A program made the position numbers and the translations under genes. Below the pieces are notes generated by a model that saw only the letters and a program-made list of their open reading frames with translations, was not told where the DNA came from and did not search any database. From Luzula sylvatica (lineage: Eukaryota > Streptophyta > Magnoliopsida > Poales > Juncaceae): a DNA stretch of 64,000 nucleotides. Positions 46,695 to 59,350 of the stretch are shown here, in pieces (position 1 is the stretch's first letter; each line of letters starts with the position of its first letter). Where the stretch lies: positions 10,984,001 through 11,048,000 of the forward strand of contig OX326958.1 of the NCBI GenBank assembly GCA_946800325.1. Direction: 5' to 3'.

Positions 46695-47478
46695 GTTGGT
46701 CTCTTCGGATTGGACACCCTTTTGTTCCGCCTTCTGTTTATTTTTGATCTTGTAACAGTTGCCTTAGTATGTTCCTTCACCTTGCAATAGTTATATGCCA
46801 AATTTATGTGCTTGGACTTTAAACGACTCTGTTTTGAATTTTGGGTTTTCTCCTTTTGTCTTCCTCGCTCGACAATCAATCCAACATCTTGATCATTACT
46901 CTCGGATACCGACAAGTCATTGTCGATGTCAGACTTCACCAGCAAATTGCTCTTAATATCATCAAGAGTAAGCGACTCTCTACTATGAAGCATAGTCTCC
47001 TTAAATCCTTTATATGACCGAGACAACGAACACAACAACACAATGGCTTTATCCTCATCCTCCACCTTAATACCAATCTTCTCCATATCATTTAGAAGCG
47101 TAGTATAATCTGAAATGTGGGACTTAATATATGTACCTTCTACCATCTTCAAAGAGTGAAATTGTTGTTTTAAACATAATCGGTTCGTAACCGATTTTTT
47201 CATATAGATTCCCTCTAACTTCTGCCATGCAACTGCTCCGTAGTATATGTGAGGATTTCTTGAAGAGTCGTGTTGCTTAAACACAACAGGATCGTCGAGA
47301 GATCTCAATAATCCATCAAATTCCATTCGGCGTCTTTATTGTCGCCCTCCAACGCTTCCAGTCGCTCAAATAGGGCATCCTTTACACCTTGATTCGACAA
47401 AATCGCCATCATCCATACTTGCCAAAGCGCAAAACTTGTTGTGCCATCATACTTCTCAATATCAAATTTGGTCGACAT
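46676..47478 (-). pseudogene. gag: Copia-2 gag, frameshifted
   Basis: The ATG at 47478 begins MSTKFDIEKY, the usual start of copia gag. The frame shifts near 47330 and continues to 46676 with the UBN2-type gag core (WQKLEGIYMKKSVTNRLCLK, then LLCSLSRSYKGFKETML). The zinc knuckle near 46790 is degraded (YNYCKVKEHTKA in place of a CCHC motif). A frame change joins it to protease. Confidence 0.8.
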
Positions 47479-47781
47479 AACCGCATTTTAATTCATAGTA
47501 ACACAACCTTAAACGCGCAATTTTACTAATGCAACAAAGTACTAATGTGCCTCGCTCTGATACCAATTTGTTAAGGTAAGGTAAGGCTACTAATGGAATA
47601 TATATTGGATGTAAACAAAAGAGAGAGAGGAAGAAAAAGACTAAAATATATCTCTTTACTAAATGAATTTCTTAATAATTGGCTTTACTTACAAATGAAC
47701 ACAGCCCCTCCTTTTATAATCTAAGGATGGGTACTCATACATGCATAGAAAACTCTAGAGGATGCATTATAATAACTATTA

Positions 47782-49795
47782 GGAAAATGTTGTATATCCC
47801 CTTAGATTCCTCCATGAGTCTTGATGTGCTGGCAGAGATGTTTAACCATAGAACAGGCGGTAAACCATGTTAAAAAAAATGTAATCATGATGGTGTTAAA
47901 CGTTAAGCGCTAACAGTGACAGTGTACAGTGTACTATGTACAATGTCAGACGATGCACAATATACAGTGACAGTGTACAGTGTCAGAGCATGCTTTAGTC
48001 TCATTTTTCGTGCACCTCATGACTCCAAACAAGTAACAAGAATTTTTTTAATCAATATATTACTCTCACATCTCTCTTCTCTCTTCTCTCTTCTCCATCA
48101 GATATCTTCCACCATTATTTTCAAGCTTCAAGAATGAAACATGAAAGACATAGTAATAATGGAGCATGGTAAACTTTAACCTCGTTTCTTTGTTTTTCTT
48201 ACATTCTTTTTTTCATTCGTTCTTCTTCTTTTTCTTCAATATTCTTTGTTTTTTCTCACACCATTTTCTTTACTTCATTTTTTCAAGCCATACAACAATG
48301 GAGAATGGTTTGACGGATGACGATAATTTTTCAGTGTTCGACCATGTACTCGGGTAATTTTTTTTTTAATATTTCAAGATTATATGTAATTTTTCGTTTA
48401 TCTTTTGTTCGTGATGTAATGAAATTTGATTTTTTTTTTTTTTTTTTTTTTTGATTTGCAACGATTTTTTCTAGTAGAAGCATGACCATTAAAATAACTT
48501 GGTTGACCATAAGATTTGATACCAACAGTTGAAAAATTCACAACGGTTAAACCATACGTCATGTGATAAATCATTGTTTTTCAAGATTATTTTCAAAAAT
48601 ATGGGTTATAATAATATTGAATATAAATTATTATTTAACAGGAATTTTTACGATGACCATCCTTTTAGCTGTAATTTTCTAGGATATCGCTTTCCAGTGT
48701 CAAATCTTATGAATTAACAATATTTAACATGAATTAATAGATATCTCTTTGATTTGTTGTGTTTATGTTTATTAGAATACAAAAATCAACTTTAATGTTA
48801 AATAAAAATAAAAATAGTAACAAGTTTTCTTATGATTGAACTATTCATTTGGTTAGTTTTCTTATTGTTGAATTCGACTTTCTCAGTATTTGTGTTATGG
48901 TTGAACTTTAATAGAGTTATTTAATACATGCGATAAATAATAACACTACAAAAATAGCAATGGACACCCCTACTATTCCGAAAAATAGCAATGAACACCC
49001 TACTCTATCGAAAACAAGCAAAACGTAATAGGTTCAAAATTATTTTTTCATGTTGAAAATTGTACATGCTGGTAACTGCAAACGAGAAAAATACAACAGT
49101 GCCCAAAAAATCAAAAACAAATTCAAAGCATGGACATCATTAATTGCATTGGAAAATGTAAAGCAAAGATAACAAACATAAAATAACAAGAATCCAACCT
49201 AACAGCATGTTAACGGCCATAAATAAAATAAAACGATTATTTTTTTGCACGCATTAAACCGTAACTAAAACAAAATCATACAAATGAATATTTTTATTTT
49301 CTGCATTAAACCATAAATAAACTAAAACCATCCAATTAAACATTTTTTTTTCTCACAATACAACCTTAAATAATTCAAAACCATAAAAATAAATCATTTT
49401 TTTCCTGAATTAAACCATACAAATTATTCTTTTTCTTTATTTCCCAAGATTAAACCATAAAAATTTTCGAACAATAAAAATAAACCATTTTTTCCTGGAT
49501 GAAACCATTAAAAATTCAACCATACAAATATTTTTTTTTTTCGCAGATAAAACCATTAATCGAAATTTTTTTTACTGGATTAAACAATAAATTATTAAAA
49601 ACCATACAAATAAATTTTTGTTTTTCTTGATTAAACCATAAAGAAATTAAAAGCATACAAAGAAAAATTGAAACCATAAAATTCAGAGAGAAATTGTTTT
49701 GAAAATCAAACCAATATTGGAAATGGAAGAGAGAGAAAAAACATATGGGTATATTTATGGAAGTTCATAAAATTTGAAATTCAAAATCAAATTCC

Positions 49796-49861
<66 letters not shown>

Positions 49862-50171
49862 GTGTCAACTGTTAAGTGCCGCCTAGTGCAATTTAATGCA
49901 GGAATCTACCATTAATGCGCTGCACAGTAAATAACAATTAATACCAGCACCATTATTTCTCAAAGATTTGACAGGCTGTCAGATCTGTTAAACCATAAAG
50001 GTCCATATGATTTAACATCGTGGACTGTAAAATCATAAATCCAGTTTTTTCCTTTTCCCTTAAGGGCTTGAAAAAAAAAAAACCAAAAACCTTTATATGA
50101 TTTAACACCTGGCTTTTTCCAGCACATCAACAACTCTGGGGGAGAGAAGAGGTGTATGTCTATCACGACTC
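47782..50171. mobile_element. MULE-like insertion with degenerate ends (2.4 kb)
   Basis: It is flanked by perfect TAACTATTA copies (47773-47781 and 50172-50180), and the intact LTR at 43.2 kb shows TAACTATTA once. A 9-bp duplication is typical of Mutator-like elements. The ends are only loosely inverted: GTCTTGATGTGCTGG near the left end pairs with GTTGTTGATGTGCTGG read inward from the right. Inside are GTGACAGTGTACAGTG repeats (47915-47990), AT-rich TTAAACCATAAA words (49000-49690) and a poly-C/(CA)n tract. No transposase is present. Confidence 0.75.
49797..49861. repeat. C31 homopolymer and (CA)n microsatellite
   Basis: A run of 31 C (49797-49827) is followed by about 16 CA units. The complementary G31 could form G-quadruplexes. 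Homopolymer length in an assembly is unreliable. Confidence 0.9.
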
Positions 50172-50282
50172 TAACTATTATACATGCATCATCATTTAAT
50201 GCATACATATTCCCAAAAAGTTATTCATGAATCTAAAGGATTAATCTAGATGGATGGTGAGATTATGGAGGCATTTATAACA

Positions 50283-50419
50283 TGATTGAATGAACCTTAC
50301 ATTATTGAATCATTTGTTTCCAACAAAAGAAGAAGTTAAAGTCATGTTTTGAATGGTCAAATACATCGATCCTTATCTGATTTTCTTTACAATAATTCAG
50401 CTATAAGCATACATTCTAA
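50283..50419. other. Spacer between Copia-2 and Helitron A
   Basis: A short AT-rich spacer with no visible feature. Confidence 0.5.
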
Positions 50420-50716
50420 TCTATCTATAATATAATGCAAGGGGATTTGCTGCCTCCTGGTGCAGCCACGTCACCAGGGGCCTATTTGTAATACATTTTG
50501 GTCCTTTTTTTAAAAAAAAATTACATTTTGGTCCTTTTTTTTTACATTTTGGTCCTTTATATTTTCATTTTGGTCCTTCGAAGTTTTAATATTCACATTT
50601 TGGTCCAGGGGCCTCAAATTGGTCCTTTTTTTAAAAAAAAATTATATTTTGGTCCTTTTTTATCACATTTCGGTCCTTTATATTTGCATTTTGGTCCTTC
50701 GAAGTTTTAAAATTTA

Positions 50717-53700
50717 GGGGGAATTTCTCCCATGTCCCTCCAAAAATACAAAATAACATATTTATCCCTCCAAAATAGACAATTACATATTTATCCCTTC
50801 TTAACTCAATTAGTATCATAAATATCCACTTAAAATTTATAAATATCAAAAATATCCCTAATGTTAACTTTCTGTTAAATAAACTATTATTTAATTTTTA
50901 AATTTAATTAGAATAATAAACATATTTTTTTATGACAAAATTACCCTCCTCCTAATACTTATCCAAATTACCATAGTTCGCAGGATCGCCGACTCAGGCA
51001 CGGAGTCGCCCGACTTGAGTCGGAGTCGGCGGTGGCCGATCCGATTCCGGGCCGATTCCGCCATTTTTTCACCGCTCCGCCATTTTTTCCATCTGGCGAG
51101 CTTTGAAGAGACGAGATTCGAGAATATGATTTGGCGAGCTTTGAAATGCTAAGGAATATGAAGCTTAACTACATGGGAACAGATCGAAACCCTAGCATCG
51201 ATGAACCTGAGAAGAAGAAAGACACGAAGGTGAATGAACGAGCTTTGACAGAAATGATGCTCCTTGGCGGCTTGTGCAGGAAAGAGAGTTTATATACTCT
51301 AGGGTATAAGAGGGTAAAAGAATTCATTTCCTGGGAATGGGCAAGAATAAAAATCCTGGAAAAGAAATTCAGAAGAGTTGGGAATAGGATTCTAGACTGT
51401 CTAATATTATTGTTGAGACATATTATTTCATTCATATGTATAGAAGTAACCATGATATGAGATTAATATAGGTTGAAAGAAATTTTTGACAAAATCCGAC
51501 TCTCCGATCCGACTCGGCCGACTCCGATCCGACTCACCCGACTATTACTCTTCGGCCATCGGCCGACTCCGACTCCGACTCCGACTCTAAGAACTATGCA
51601 AATTACTAACTGGAGAAACCAGTACAAGCCTTCACAATCTTATTTTCTTTCATGTTCGTGAGTTGTCCAGTAAGAATCTTCCTCTTCTATCTTTCTTCAC
51701 GAAACCCTTCCCAATCTTGTTTTCTCTCTGGAGCTTTGGCAAAGAAGAGCTTTGGCGGAAAGGAGATGATCTCAGTCTTGTTTTCTCCCTGGCGAAGAAG
51801 AAAGGAGATAAGCTCAATATTGTTTCCCTACTAGCGAGTACTGACGAAGAAAGAAGTGTCACAAACTTAGATTTCTTATTTGCTGGCATCAATTTCTGGA
51901 GATAACTCGCAAACTTAGTGCAATTTCTTGAATTGAGTTTTGTCTCTGGCATCAATAAGAGCTCTAGATTGTTGCAAAAATCGTGAATTTTGAGATCAAT
52001 TTGGAGGATGACAATGCTCTGAATATTACCACTGAAGATTGCGACAAGTCTAGTTGAGAGAATATGATCGATTCGCCCAATATCGAGTATGTGATTTTAA
52101 TGTTTCTTTTCTTTTCTTTTAATGTCTGTAAAATATAAATTTTACCAATATCGAGTATGTGATTTTAATGTTTCTTTACTTTTCTTTTAATGTCTGTAAA
52201 ATATAAATTTTACCAATATAGAGTATGTGATTTTATTATGTTGTATCATAGTTTTGGAATTCATGCTCATAATGTGGTAATTTGGCAGTTTTTATATGCT
52301 CATTTGTTTATTTTGTTTCCCGACTTGATTACAGAACAATAATTTTAAGAAAAAATAATTAATTTGACAGAATATAATTTGTTTATTTTGTTTCCCGACA
52401 TGATTACATAACTATAATTTTAAGAAAAAAAAATAATTAATTTGACAGAATATAACTTGTTTATTTTGTTTCCCAACTCGATTACAAATATTGAAACTTC
52501 CCGACTTCGATCCCAACTCTACCACAACACATTACAAAAATCACAATATTTCTAAGAAACTTCCCGACTTGATACCGACTCGATAACAACATAATAATTA
52601 CAAAGATCAAACATGATTCTACAAAAATTTCTGGCTCGATCCCGACTCGATCACAACGCCATTACAAAGATCACGACATGACTCTGAACAATTTACAAGG
52701 ATCACAAAAAAATTTCTGGCTCGATCCCGACTCGATCACAACGCCATTACAAAGATCACGACATGACTCTGAACAATTTACAAGGATCACAAAAAAATTT
52801 ACAATGAAACAATCACTTCCACAACTCGTAATCCAATTCCGCATCTCACAACCTAATCCAATCGAATCCGCTTCAGAGAAAATATGCACGGTCCTTTACA
52901 TTCAGAAATTTGCAGGGTCCTTTACATTCAGAAAAAAATAAACATAAGATAAGACCAAAAATTACATAATATTAAAAAAAAACATAACTTAGTTTTTAAA
53001 AACCTTAGAAATAGGCAACGGAGTAGAAATAACGGGGTTTGGGTCGTTAATTGGATAAATCAACATCTTTATTTGCGCCAATAAAACGTGGATGCGACGT
53101 GTTAATATAATCAAACCTACAAGAGACAAATTTCTCAAAAAATAAAATAAATAAAATAAATGAAAACTTAAACAACAAGAAATTAAATGTAAACATGAAA
53201 AACGACGAAACAATCACTTCCGCAACTCGTAATCCAATTCCGCAACTAGTAATCCAATTCAATCCGAACCCACTTTAGAGACCCAACTTCCGAAGCTTAA
53301 GAATTTCTCGAATCTCTCTTTAGAAAATGAAAAAAAATCATAGTTCAAATTGTGAAAAAACTTGTGAAACACTATGCATACAAGAAATTGAAAATCGAAA
53401 ATCCCTAATATTAATGAATTTGTTTACCTCAGTACGGCTCCAAATAGTCATTACGAGCACAAGATCAGCATTTTTTCTCAATCTACGAATGTATATTGCA
53501 AGATCAGAAATTAAGTGTTGTTTGGTTCCTTGCTAAGTGTGGACAAAGATTGTGAAACTGAAAATTGATGTACCGAAGAAAATCAGATTTTGAAGACACA
53601 AATCGAGCTGATATATGACATTCCCAGCTCCTTTTGAAAATCCAATTTCATATTTGGGCTAACAATTCCATGCACTTTCAAGCTCAATTTAAGCAAGAAA

Positions 53701-54299
53701 GTCTCCGCTATTACTACACTAGCCAAATACCCGATATGGCATCCATCTCTTTCAAATCCATTTCATTCCGCCATAACCAGTGGAAACAAAACTTTGATTG
53801 CATTTTCACCATGCTTGAGTTTTACTTATCAGATCCTAATTAGATCACTAAACCTAGGCAGCAATAAGTCCTTCTCGGGTTTGGTGAGCTTCGCCGGATT
53901 CAACAGATTCCGTCGCCATCGCTCGAGATTCCGCCGTCGCCATCGCTCGAGATTCGGTCGCCATCCTTCGCCGTTGTACTGACTTTGGAGAAGACTCGGG
54001 GTTTGGACAAGATGAGTCTGAACTCTCTAGCTTTCGGATTGGGTGCAGTGTAGATTAGGTTTCTTTGACGGGTTTGGGTTAGAGTTATGTTCTTAATGGG
54101 TTTGGAGTTGAATTCTTAACGGGTTTATATTAGGGGTAAATTAGTCAACAAATTAATTTTCTGTTAACTTTAACATATCTGTCAAGTTTTGATAAATTTG
54201 AAATAAACTAAGTTTATAGGGACAAATATGTAATTATTTATTTTAGAGAGATAAATTTGTTATTTTCAACTCTTGAAAGGACATAGAAGAAATTCCTCC
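50717..54299. mobile_element. MULE-type element with captured-looking DNA
   Basis: The ends are inverted (GGGGGAATTTCTCCCATGTC on the left, GGAGGAATTTCTTCTATGTC from the right), and similarity extends about 90 bp (AACATATTTATCCCTCCAAA region). The 9-bp TAAAATTTA flanks both ends (50708-50716 and 54300-54308). Inside there is no transposase. Exon-like stretches (51131-51460 plus and 51640-52080) and short tandem duplications (52075-52230, 52310-52470 and an 83-bp pair at 52625-52795) suggest captured host fragments, as in Pack-MULEs. The 51131-51460 frame encodes no family I recognise and lacks an initial ATG. Confidence 0.7.
50968..51605. repeat. Fold-back segment with GACTCC/GAGTCG arms
   Basis: The left arm ACCATAGTTCGCAGGATCG and its GAGTCGGAGTCGGCGG words pair with the right arm, which ends CGACTCTAAGAACTATGCA. 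The 430 bp between them includes the 51131-51460 open frame. It looks like a small fold-back element nested in the MULE. Confidence 0.45.
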
Positions 54300-54308
54300 T
54301 AAAATTTA

Positions 54309-55048
54309 CATTTTGGTCCTTTATTATTTTTCTTGTCTGGTGCAGCCACGTCACCAGGGACCTATTTGTAAAAAAATAATATTTTTTTACATTTTGGTCC
54401 TTTTTGATTTACAAATTAGTCATTTTTTCGAAAAAAATTTACATTTTGGTCCTTTTTTCCATTTTGGCCCTTTTTTATTTACAAATTAGTCCTTTTTTCG
54501 AAAAAAATTACATTTTGATCCTTTTTTTTATATTTTTGTCCTTTATATTTGCATTTTGGCCCTTCGAAGTTTTGAAATTTACATTTTAGTCCAGGGGCCT
54601 CAAACTGGTCCTATTTTTTTAAAAAAATTATATTTTGGTCCTTTTTCCAAATTTTGGTCCTTTATATTTGCATTTTGGTCCTTCGAAGTTTTCAAATTTA
54701 CATTTTGGTCCTTTATTATTTTTCTTGCCTGGTGCAGCCACATCACCAGGGGCCTATTTGTAAAAAAAAATATTTTTTTTACATTTTGGTCCTTTTTGAT
54801 TTACAAATTGGTCCTTTTTTCGAAAAAATACATTTTGGTCCTTTTTTTTTCATTTTGGTCCTTTATATTTGCATTTTGGCCCTTCGAAGTTTTGAAATTT
54901 ACATTTTAGTCCAGGGGACTCAAATTGGTCCTATTTTTTGGAAAAAATTATATTTTGGTCCTTTTTTCACATTTTGGTCCTTTATATTTGCATTTTGGTC
55001 CTCCGAAGTTTTAAAATTTACATTTTGGTCCTTTATTATTTTTCTTGA
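54309..55048. repeat. 392-bp tandem duplication of the GGTCC-rich Helitron segment
   Basis: TGCAGCCAC occurs at 54341 and 54733, and the intervening order of TTTTGGTCC words, CCTTCGAAGTTTT and CCAGGGGNCTCAAA is the same in both copies. Hydrophobic plus-strand frames (54404-55061) are artefacts of the repeat. Confidence 0.75.
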
Positions 55049-55937
55049 AAAACTAAAATAAAATTATAATAAGTTGAACAATATTAATAAAAGAACATCT
55101 TGCAAATATTTAAAAATAAAATATCACAAAACTATTAAAAAATACATAAAAAGAAAAATAAAATAAAAAATAGATGTTTAAATAGATATTTTCTATGAAT
55201 ATATTTGCAAGATGTTTATTTATTGGGTAAAGCTAGGGCCACACCCAATACCCCTCCCATTTCCACTCCCATCTTACATATGGGTCCTACACTAGACACA
55301 TACACATATTTTTTATTTTTTTAATTCTAATCGGATTCATTTAACAACCCAACCCACAAACACTCTTCATCCCTCCCAAATTCTCTTCTTCCCTCTTCGT
55401 CTCATCTCCTCTCCTCTGATGAAGAAAATCACCTCTCCATGATAGCGAGTCAGCGACGAACTTAGGTTGCGACGCAAAAGTCTCACGGAACCAAACAACC
55501 TTTGTATGAAGCCTGAGCTACTTCCTAAGGGCGGCGACCTTTTCTCCATGACGGGTAGTTCTCACGAAACCCTAGATGCAGTTTTGAGTTTTTATCGGTT
55601 TTAATCAATTTTCGATCAATTTCAGAGATTAGAGGCTCGAATTTTCGATCAATTTCAGGAGGTGAAACTACTTTTTCAGCATTAGAGCTGCCAATTTTCG
55701 ATCAATTTCAGAGATTAGAGGCTTGAATTTTTGAAAATATTGGTAATTTCAGAGGATATATGCTCAAATTTTGATCAATTTTACATATGCTCAAATATTG
55801 GTAATTCTACAAATTTCAGAAAATATTGGTAATTTTACATATGCTTGAAAATATTGGTAATTTCAGAGATTAGAGGCTTCAATTTCAGAGATTAGAGGCT
55901 TCAATTTCAGAGGATATATGCTCAATTTTCGATCAAT

Positions 55938-56340
55938 TTGGATCATGTCAAGAAGGTGCTCGATGAAATGCTTGAAAGGATGTTGTTTATTTAGTTATGT
56001 GGTGTTTATTTTTGTATGCGATGTTTATTTTGTTTATTCGGGGTGGTTGAGAGTGAGTGAGAAGTTGACTGATTATGTGAGAAATTGGATCATGTCAAGA
56101 AGGTGCTCGACGAAATGCTTGAAAGGATGTTGTTTATTTAGTTATGTGGTGTTTATTTTTGTATGCGATGTTTATTTTGTTTATTCGGGGTGGTTGAGAG
56201 TGAGTGAGAAGTTGACTGATTATGTGAGAAATTGGATCATGTCAAGAAGATGCTCGATGAAATGCTTGAAAGGATGTTGTTTATTTAGTTATGTGGTGTT
56301 TATTTTTGTATGCGATGCTTATTTTGTTTAATGTGATGTT
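55938..56340 (+). repeat. 147-bp tandem repeat inside the MULE
   Basis: Copies start at 55938, 56085 and 56232, exactly 147 bp apart and nearly identical; the third is partial. Because 147 is divisible by 3, one plus frame (55918-56331) stays open through all copies with a 49-residue period (SRRCS.KCLKGCCLFSYVVF in each). Shorter GATGTTTATTTTG words continue to about 56500. No protein family is evident. It lies downstream of the transposase gene, in the other orientation. Confidence 0.8.
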
Positions 56341-56665
56341 TATTTTGTTTAGTTGATGCAATGTTTATTTTGATTTGTGTGCGATGTTTATTTTGTTTAG
56401 TTGATGCAATGTTTATTTTGATTTGTGTGCGATGTTTATTTTGGTTTGTTTTGTATGCAATGTTTAATTTTTGTAATTGTATGCGATGTTTAGTTTGTTT
56501 TGTATGTGATGCTTTATGTATAAGTATTCAATTGGTATTCTTTAATTAGTACTAAACAAAATACATCAACTTGTTTCAACACTAAGCAAAATACATTTAA
56601 TTTGTTTCAAAACATTCAAGGCATCAAAAATCAAAAGTCTTAACTCCTAAACCTTGAACTCATTG

Positions 56666-59350
56666 TTAAAATCTAAATTTGGACAAATTAGAGATGTTTG
56701 TTGGTTCTCCTTCCCATACCCTTCCATTCGATTCAGTTAAAGAGAATGGCATGCTCCGAAATTGCTCCATATTGTGACGAACCATGTTTGGCAGTGCATA
56801 CTGCATCTCCATGTTACTCGAGATTCCAAACTATGAATTAGAAATTAAAAAATCATGAAATGTAAACTAAGTATTGCAACTAAAATGCTTAAATAAAATC
56901 TTACGTTTATATTTGCAATGTTTTGCTCCATTCCAAATATATGATTATTTGAGTTATCATTCACATCCTGTAATTGAAAAAAATTAGTTAGTACTAATTA
57001 ATATGCGCTAAAAAAATAATACTCGCTATTTACCTTTATTTTTTTCTTAGTTGATTCTTTCTTCTTTCTAATAATTTTTTCGACGATGCCTTCCTTTCTC
57101 TTAAACTCTGGTCTACCTCTTGAACGGACAATTTTGGGGTCTAGGATCCTACTCTCTCCAATGGAACAAGATTCATTAGGGGCAGGGATACTCGACTTGG
57201 CGACAACGTTACTATTATTTTCAATGGAACAAGATTGTTCAAACTCGTTTTTTAACAATTCGATAATTTTTACCGCCTTCGCAAACTTCTCTTCAGAACT
57301 TCGTATCATACCACCGACCTCATCACAAATACGGCCGAAATACTCCTGTCGAAATGCTTCAACTTTACCTAAAGGGTTATCATAATTGATGCGAACCATG
57401 GCGTGTGCTCTTTGCACATCTTTTCTCCATCTTCTCAGAATATACTTTTCGGGTGCTCGAACCTCGAAATGACTCCACACCATCAATTGGTGTGCACATA
57501 CCATTCCACTAGATTCAAACATTCGACAAATACAATTCGCATCATTCGTCTCTTTATTAAAATGAACAAGAAATGACACACGCTTTCTCTTTCTTTGTTC
57601 TCCATACGTAATCCAGTCAACTACCTCGTACTCACAGTTAACACCACTTTCCTTTTTTATATGCAAAGCACAATTAAGTTTTGCAACAAATTGGTCTTGG
57701 AATTCTTTCGCCTTTGCATTTGTATAGACACTTTGAAATTGTTTTTCCAACTCATGTTCCGCAACTGTTGGGATAAAAGATTGAAAGCAATTTTTATCTT
57801 CCTCTCTTTCTTTTGCCACTTTTCCCCCCAAAGCATTCTCATATTGTTCCACAAATTGCTTTAATGTGGTATGTTTATGGATATAACCATCAAAATAACT
57901 ATTGATACTCTCACTCCTTTGCGTGGATTGCATACCCGCCCAAAATATATCCCTTAAAAAGACCGGCACCCAACGCTCTTTCTCTTTGTACAACCCATTT
58001 AACCATTCTTTCTCTTGCAAATTATATTCGTTAATGAATGCTTCCCAACTAATCTCAAATTGTTCGATTGTTAATGAACCATAAACTATACCTTGCAAAG
58101 AACTCGCAATAGAATCAAAATGTTGCGTTCTTGCAAATTTTTCTGGCACTTTCTTCATAATATGCCATATACACCATCGGTGTCGGGACGTGGGAAATAC
58201 TTGTTCTATGGCACTTTTCATGGCCATACATTGATCCGTAATAATTGCCAGCGGATCACGATTTCCCATACATGCCTTCCATGTTCTAAACAACCATACG
58301 AATGAATTTGTATCTTCGTTAGAGATGAGTCCACAACCCAACAAAATTGTATGGCCATGATGATTAACTCCAACAAATGGAGCAAAAGGCATATGATATC
58401 TATTCGTTAGATATGTTGTATCGAATGCGATAACATCACCAAACTCTTTACATGCCGCCCTACTCCTTGCGTCCGCCCAAAACACATTTTTCAATTGATT
58501 ATCCTCATTCATCTCCATTTCAAAAAAAAAGTCAGAATTATCCTTGTGCATTTTCATAAAATAATTATGCATTGCATGGGCATCTCCTTCCTTAAGTTGT
58601 AAACGGCGCACATTATCTACGAAGTTACGACAATCCTTTTGATTAAACGAAAGGTTTTCACGCCCCCCTGCTTGGATTTGAAGGGACTCGTAAGTTTTGT
58701 GTAATTTAATCCCGGCTTTATCATTCATTAATAGTTGCCTTTTAACATGATCACTTAAGAATCTATTGCTCTTGAAAAATGTAGCCTTTCGTGGACTACA
58801 TTGATGATTATGTTCCAATTTAGCTAAAGTTATCCTCCAACTTCCATTCACGTTTCGAGCAAGATTGATATGAGCCGGGCAAAATATCTTTGTTTGCGGA
58901 TGCGGTTTAAGAGGATTACTTGTTTTTCCCTTTGCCTTTCCCCCGCGATTACATTCAAAGGATGCATAACTAATTTCTCCTTTCACCTTTTTACTAGATT
59001 TTCTTGCCGCGGCAAAACCGTTATCTTGAGCGTATTTGACATAGTAAATAAACGCCTCTTCAATTGTATTAAACACCATATTCACTTTCGGTTCTTCAAC
59101 AATAATTTCATTACTGCTTATTTTCTCGTTCTGACCATCCACAAAACACTCATCTTCAGTGTCTACTCCCAAATTGGACACTTCACTGTAAATTACAAAA
59201 ATTAAAATGTTATGTATGCAATTTTATTTTTTATTAATTTATGTAATGAAGCATTGAATATGTAAATTCCGCTGACCTTTCAGGAGGACAAAGATTTTTC
59301 GCATCGATAGGAATCGAGGTCGAGGAGAATATATTAGTGTCTACCTCCAT
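56666..59350 (-). CDS. FAR1-related MULE transposase, four exons, 817 residues
   Basis: It should cut and paste MULEs by binding their terminal repeats in the nucleus. Exons on minus: 59350-59277, 59185-57034, 56967-56905 and 56830-56666. All three introns have GT-AG ends and the joined length is 2454 bp, divisible by 3. Exon 2 alone has no ATG near its start, which supports the ATG at 59350. Domains in order: FAR1-type DNA-binding zinc finger (GKTSNPLKPHPQTKIFCPAH through LEHNHQCSPRK), MULE DDE core (VIAFDTTYLTNRYHMPFAPF, IITDQCMAMKSAI, RHRWCIWHIMKKV) and SWIM finger (CICRMFESSGMVCAHQLMVW). The tail is basic (RSRGRPEFKRKEG). Length fits FAR1/FHY3-type proteins of 700-850 residues. A domesticated FAR1 gene is an alternative, but the flanking TIRs and 9-bp duplication favour active transposon origin. 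Confidence 0.88.

Larger units (their letters stand above)
43021..50282 (-). mobile_element. Ty1/copia retrotransposon Copia-2 with a SINE and a MULE inserted
   Basis: The left LTR is 43021-43327 and the right LTR 47569-50282, split by a 2.4-kb insertion. The minus-strand PBS (TTGGTATCAGAGCG) abuts the right LTR at 47568, so transcription runs leftward through gag, protease, integrase, RT and RNase H. The polypurine tract AAGGTGGAGAT at the left LTR is where SINE-2 inserted. The flanks GGATT and TGATT share GATT, consistent with a 5-bp target duplication with one change. The LTRs differ at well over ten positions, older than the gypsy at 15.5 kb. Stops and frameshifts make it defective. Confidence 0.9.
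47569..50282 (-). repeat. 5' LTR of Copia-2, split
   Basis: The LTR sequence occupies 47569-47781 and 50172-50282. Removing the insertion and one 9-bp copy restores the order of the left LTR. Confidence 0.85.

Noticed and set aside
54404..55061. Hydrophobic frames resembling membrane proteins
   Set aside because: They are T-rich translations of the GGTCC repeat in Helitron A.
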